In this document: one piece after another, positions 24,194-64,000 of the stretch
Numbering within the stretch: position 1 is the first letter of the stretch
Layout: every line of letters starts with the position of its first letter
Assembly (NCBI GenBank): GCA_026745465.1
Contig: JACYXH010000473.1
Coordinates: 8,162,191-8,226,190 of the forward strand
Direction of reading: 5' to 3'
Source: Lota lota
Taxonomy: Eukaryota; Chordata; Actinopteri; Gadiformes; Lotidae
DNA: 64,000 nt
Made by a program: the position numbers and the translations under genes
The notes under the pieces: model-generated
Seen by the model: the letters and a program-made list of their open reading frames with translations, nothing else
Databases searched by the model: none
What the model was told of the DNA's origin: nothing

Positions 24194-26192
24194 CAAAGAT
24201 GTTTTGTTGTTTAAGAAGAGGTTTAAGCTTTAAATTAGCTTAAAAAACGATTTCTGTTTTAGAGGTAAAATCATAAATGTAATCTTGTTTTTATGCATGA
24301 TTGTATCATAATGGTTCATGTTCCAGTGATCAAGTGTGTCTTTGTTCTGTATCCTTCCATCGGTTTTATTGCTTTATTGAATTTGAAGTATCATGAATCT
24401 GAAGAAAATTGTCATTCGAGTTTGTAGGTTGTTCATTTTATTAGTCAATTCTTTGTTCATGTTATTGTTTTTTTTGCATTAGGTTACCTAGCTTGATGTA
24501 AGTTAATTTATGTATAATCTACACTCTTCATTCTACATTCACACATTGTATAGGTTATGGAACCAATGCACTGAACCACCATATACTCATTTATTCCACA
24601 CTACCAATTACAAATACAATCACTTTTCATTAAGAGAGGTTCCAATTAAAATGCTTTAACATTCAGCAACTGAATTAGCCATTAAAACTTTAAAATGAAC
24701 TCATCACGTTTTAATGGTATTATTGACCTTGTGTTTCTCTTTTTAATTTGTTTTAATACAGGAGCCTTTGTTTTACATATTATCCAGGGTCCCCTCACGT
24801 CGACTAGTAAATGCAACTCCCAATTACAACCACTAGGTGGAGACATTGGCAAGAGCAGCTCAGGCACTGCCTGCTCGTTTACACAGTAATGTGTACGTGC
24901 GATGCAATTCCACAACATACCTATTATATTCAACATTATTGTTGGAATAGCGTGTTTCTGACAGAACGTTTTTTTTAATCAAAAGTAACAATACCAAGCG
25001 AAACATGTCCAACCATTCGAAACTCTAGACCTAAACGTTCGTCTAATATGTGAATACACCGTTTCATTGGACACACCACCAAAAAGTTTATTTTCTATGC
25101 AGGAAGACGGCGTTCATGTTGAAAGAGGAAGCGGGTGTGAGCTACAAGGATCTGACCTATTTTATGCAGTCTAGGGATCATAAGACGGACTCAGCTTCTA
25201 GTTACAGTAAATAGCAGATCTATATATCCCATGAACGCTTCAAACATATTCAATAGGACGTGTTGTCATAAATTGAATAAAAAATAAAAGTTAACATTTA
25301 AGAAAGGGGTTAATTGGGCCACAGATCCCGATATCTTCAATTTATGCAAATGTTATGAATATGATTTACAATTGAAGACCAATAAGGCTGATCTCTAAAT
25401 CTATACTAACATCTCTGTCCTGAAAACCACAAGGCCTTCTGAAGCGTGAGGATTTATCCCTTTGAGATGGACAACGTCGTAACCGTGGTAAGTACCTATC
25501 ACTCTCATAATGTGATTGTGAAACGGTGGAGAAACAGAACCGACACGGAGAACCGAAACGTTATGTTGAGAAAAGTCAGCCATGAGGGCTAAAAGTCAAC
25601 CACGCTTCAAACTGCGATGAAGAACAATTTCAAAGTATTTTCACTTCCAACTGGGAATACGTTTAGATCCCTCAACAAGGACGCTCACGTCATAACCTGT
25701 TGGGAAACCTGTTGCTTAATTGTTGAACTCTTTTGCTGATTGCATCCATAATAAGACAATCCCACGCTCAGCTTGGAGTTTAAAACATTCAACCATAGAC
25801 TGGTTTAAATATTCAGTCACGGCAGACAAACCCCAGAGGGAAATCACGAATTAAATTCGAATTCAGCCAGGAAATGCCACCATTCTTCCCAGGAGATAAG
25901 GACATTTAATGACCTGGTTCCGACAAAGTTCATTAGCTATGTGGGTCTGGGAAATGGTCCAGATCTTCAGTTAGTCAGCCAGGTCCTACATTCAAATATG
26001 GGATATTTAAAACAATACATGGTATACTTAGAGGAAATAAATAAGAGAGAGAAAAAGGTTACTGAGTAGAAAAGATTATTGAGAAGGTTACTGAGAGAAA
26101 AGAGTGAAGAGAGAGCGACAGTATGAGACAGAGAGAGCGACAGAGGACCATAATGCTGTAGCGTCCTTCCACTAATCATAGCTCCACTTATT
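24194..26192. other. Intergenic region between the rbm43-like gene and myo1g
   Basis: A/T-rich 3' flank of the rbm43-like gene, then the presumed myo1g 5' flank. No further gene seen. Confidence 0.55.
24645..24686 (+). other. Candidate poly(A) signals for the rbm43-like gene
   Basis: ATTAAA occurs at 24645 and 24681 in an A/T-rich 3' region. A canonical AATAAA is present only at 25276-25281. Which is used is unknown. Confidence 0.3.
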
Positions 26193-26199
26193 TATATAG
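26193..26199 (+). promoter_or_regulatory. TATA-like box upstream of myo1g
   Basis: TATATAG lies about 330 bp before the myo1g ATG. A PU.1-like purine box (AGAGGAAG) at 25124 would suit a blood-cell gene. Both are motif matches only. Confidence 0.2.
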
Positions 26200-26447
26200 A
26201 CGTGCACGCTCACACACTGGTGACGTGCTGTAGCACGCTAACCACAGCTCTCCATTTCTTCACTAAGCACACCCAAGAATCCACTGGAAGCGCTTTTACG
26301 CCACACCCCTGCACTCGCATGAACCCACTCAGCCCCACTCACACTCTCGCCACTACCGGGTCGCAGGGTTGAGAACGCTTCATCTTCTTTGAATGTTCAG
26401 TCGCTCCCTCCTGTGCTGAACGCAGATTTGTGTGTGTATGTGATACG

Positions 26448-26504
26448 CGCGCGCGTGTGTGTGTGTGTGTGTGTGATACGTGTGTGTGTGTGTGTGTGTG
26501 TGTG
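26448..26504. repeat. (GT)n in the myo1g 5' region
   Basis: CGCGCGCG followed by two GT runs, 25 bp before the start codon. Alternating purine-pyrimidine sequence next to the start. Confidence 0.95.
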
Positions 26505-26528
26505 TTGGCGCTGATTGATGTGTGAAGA

Positions 26529-61411
<34,883 letters not shown>

Positions 61412-61769
61412 GGACAAAGAGGCTGCTGTTGCCCCAGCGATGGTTGCCATGTGTTAGTGGAGGGAAATGCTCATTGAGATTTTGGCTAATTGTAGGGTTG
61501 CCACCGCCCAGCAGGGGTTGAGTGTGGGGCGGATGGCATGGGAGGGGTTAGGGGGCAGGGGGGATGGGGTCTAAGAAAGGATAAAGTGGGACTTTGGAGA
61601 TTTCGTTTTTTTGAAAGTTTGAAGTGTGTTGCTTTGATCCACCGCGGCGAGTGTTGTGTCCTCTCTGTCACGTTCACGTCAACTGCCCCACTTACAATGT
61701 TTTGTCGTTTCCATCACTCTTTAAACATCTGTACTGATGGAAACGCTGGCATTGTGAAAGAAGGACCGA

Positions 61770-62672
61770 AGGGAGAGGGGAGGGATGAAGAGAGGGAGGA
61801 GGAGGAGGGATGAAGAGAGGGAGGAGGAGGAGGGATGAAGAGAGGGAGGAAGAGGGGGATGAAGAGAGGGAGGAGGAGGAGGGATGAAGAGAGGGAGGAA
61901 GAGGGGGATGAAGAGAGGGAGGAGGAGGAGGGATGAAGAGAGGGAGGAAGAGGGGGATGAAGAGAGGGAGGAGGAGGAGGGATGAAGAGAGGGAGGAAGA
62001 GGGGGATGAAGAGAGGGAGGAGGAGGAGGGATGAAGAGAGGGAGGAAGAGGGGGATGAAGAGAGGGAGGGTGGAAGGATGAAGAGAGGGGGGGATGAAGA
62101 GAGGGAGGGAGGAAGGATGAAGAGAGGGAGGGATGAAGAGGGGGATGAAGAGAGGGAGGGATGAAGAGAGGGAGGAGGAGGAGGGATGAAGAGAGGGGGG
62201 ATGAAGAGGGGGATGAAGAGAGGGAGGGAGGGAGGAGGGGTGAAGAGAGGGAGGGAGGAAGGATGAAGAGAGGGGGGGATGAAGAGAGGGAGGGAGGAAG
62301 GATGAAGAGAGGGAGGGATGAAGAGGGGGATGAAGAGAGGGAGGGATGAAGAGAGGGAGGAGGAGGAGGGATGAAGAGAGGGGGGGATGAAGAGGGGGAT
62401 GAAGAGAGGGAGGGAGGGAGGAGGGGTGAAGAGAGGGAGGGAGGAAGGATGAAGAGAGGGGGGGATGAAGAGGGGGATGAAGAGAGGGAGGGAGGGAGGA
62501 GGGGTGAAGAGAAGAGAGGGAGGGAGGAAGGATGAAGAGAGGGGGGGGATGAAGAGAGGGAGGGATGAAGAGGGGGATGAAGAGAGGGAGGGAGGGAGGA
62601 GGGGTGAAGAGAGGGAGGGGGGGAGGAGGGATGAAGGAGGGATGAAAAGAGGGAGGGAGGAGGGAAACGAGT
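61770..62672 (+). repeat. Purine-rich minisatellite downstream of myo1g
   Basis: About 0.9 kb of GATGAAGAGAGGGAGG-type units with GGAGGAGGA and GGGGG variants in higher-order blocks. Nearly pure purine on + strand. It produces the spurious 348-aa Ser/Pro frame on the - strand. Confidence 0.95.
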
Positions 62673-63384
62673 GATGGACTGAAGATAATAGATGCTTTCC
62701 TCTACTCCTCTACCTTGAAAAGCAGCATATGAATGCAATGAATTCGTTATTATAGTGTCACCTCAGGAACCACAACTCAACACTCTTAACACTTTACAAG
62801 AAGCGTACGCTCATCAACCATTAATTATCATTTCTAGTTCACAGTCTTATGTCATGTTGGCCCTGCCAGCGTCCTTAGCAGGTGTTCACCTGGACTTCTA
62901 AACCTGGTGTTGAACTCTCTCCGGATGACAGCCTCACACTGCTTCCCTGGCGTCGCGTCTGTCTCTTTAAACCGGGGCTGACATGTGGAAGGTGAGGCAC
63001 TCGGCCTGCCGCTGTGAGACCCATGTCGCTCTATTATTAATAGACCTGTCTGTGGGGACAGGCGGGCCTGATGCGTGGTTTGGTGTGTCTGCTCGATGTG
63101 AATCTGCGACCACTTTGATGTCGTAAAACAAGCGTCAGCCCCACTCCTCACTCCTCATAAGTGACAGCTGTAAACTAAACGAAGACCTTTTTGAAAGTAA
63201 TGTGTGTTATGCGCTCCTGCTGTCACGTTGACGCATGCAAGTGTTGACGCACGAGCCAGCGAGTTGGCCCACACGCCAGTTAGCGACAGATTTGCTAACA
63301 ATGCGCAGTAGCTTTGTTGCACTTTTTCTTGGTGCTTCTGTGAAATGGGAATTAAACACGCTTAGAAGAGACGACACACACGAA

Positions 63385-63535
63385 CACGCACAAACACACA
63401 CACACACACACACGCGAACACACACCTAAACACACCAAAACATTCACACACACACACTCACTCACTCACTCACTCACTCACTCACTCACTCACTCACTCA
63501 CTCACTCACACACACACACACACACACACACACCC
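63385..63535. repeat. (CA)n and (CACT)13
   Basis: CACT units at 63457-63508 flanked by CA repeats. Confidence 0.96.
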
Positions 63536-63704
63536 CCACCCCCAAGTCTCCCCACTCGCTGTACTGAAGAATTCTGAGCATCCCAGTGTTGGAAGCAGAG
63601 CCAGCACAGAAACAAACACACACTCCAACCCCACTGTGTCAACACAGACCCATCTCTCATCCTCAAGCACACATCCCCAGGCTGGACGCCCCTCAGCCGG
63701 GGGT

Positions 63705-63730
63705 GGGGGGGGGGGGGGGGGGGGGGGGGG
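63705..63730. repeat. G26 tract
   Basis: Uninterrupted poly-G; length in an assembly is unreliable. Confidence 0.9.
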
Positions 63731-63826
63731 ATCACAGCTTTAATTAGATCCTCCCAGCGACAGACGGACCCAGGGCTGCTCCTCCCGCTGGTGGTTTTAA
63801 AGCGGCGCCAGGGGGGAGAGACAGCA

Positions 63827-63954
63827 TCACGTCCTCCTCCTCCTGCTCCTGCTCCGCGGGCGACCGCCCCACCCGGGCCCGCCAGGCTCGGCCGTGTTTG
63901 ACACGGTGGGGCTCACGTGGGTGTAGCGCTGCCCAGGGGGACGGGGGTACACCG
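63827..63954 (-). CDS. Doubtful terminal exon on the minus strand at the window edge
   Basis: On the minus strand a pyrimidine-rich stretch ending CTCTCCAG (63955-63962) precedes a G/C-rich segment with a frame reading VYPRPPGQRYTHVSPT... and ending in TGA at 63829-63827. Composition differs from the surrounding repeats. No family is recognised; it may be chance. Confidence 0.18.
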
Positions 63955-64000
63955 CTGGAGAGGACGAGGAAGAGCGTGCTGAAGAGGAGGGAAGAGACCA

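Noticed and set aside
61692..62738. 348-codon open frame on the - strand, Ser/Pro/Leu-rich
   Set aside because: It is the translation of the purine minisatellite; repetitive, without domains, and open in several frames.

Overview
The window is vertebrate nuclear DNA, almost certainly from a ray-finned fish. The genes are split by GT-AG introns, there are many copies of a tRNA-derived fish-type SINE, and the density of (CA)n, (CT)n, (TTTC)n, poly-G and minisatellite tracts is very high. That density is reminiscent of gadiform (cod-like) genomes, but the species assignment is inference. Most long open frames here are translations of microsatellites (Ser-Leu, Thr-His, Arg-Glu, Cys-Val runs) and are not genes.

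Layout on the + strand: (1) 1-17.4 kb is gene-poor, with microsatellites, SINE fragments and one long near-perfect foldback at 2541-2643. (2) 17.9-21.8 kb holds a locus that looks like a small-nucleolar-RNA host gene. Five tandem copies of a ~133-nt element have the architecture of an H/ACA box snoRNA (hairpin, hinge, hairpin, ACA plus 3 nt). The first four each sit 64-74 nt upstream of a 3' splice site of a short exon with little coding potential, and a last exon carries AATAAA. A 55-bp minisatellite leads into the first copy. (3) 22.4-24.2 kb is a compact three-exon gene for a 507-aa RBM43-like protein. (4) 26.5-61.4 kb is one large gene, myo1g (unconventional myosin-Ig). I joined 22 exons in phase to about 1008 residues: motor domain, two IQ motifs and a class-I tail. 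(5) 61.4-64 kb is downstream sequence with a purine-rich minisatellite and a doubtful minus-strand exon at the very edge.

The order snoRNA host gene - (rbm43-like) - myo1g in the same orientation recalls human 7p13, where SNHG15 (host of the H/ACA snoRNA SNORA9) lies next to MYO1G. This makes the 18-21 kb array a good candidate for a tandemly expanded SNHG15/SNORA9-type locus. The assignment rests on structure and synteny, not on a search.

The myo1g introns show two notable structures. The 3' end of exon 7 with its 5' splice site has been amplified into a ~1.4-kb minisatellite directly downstream of the real donor. A SINE-derived minisatellite lies in opposite orientations in introns 1 and 6, flanking exons 2-6.
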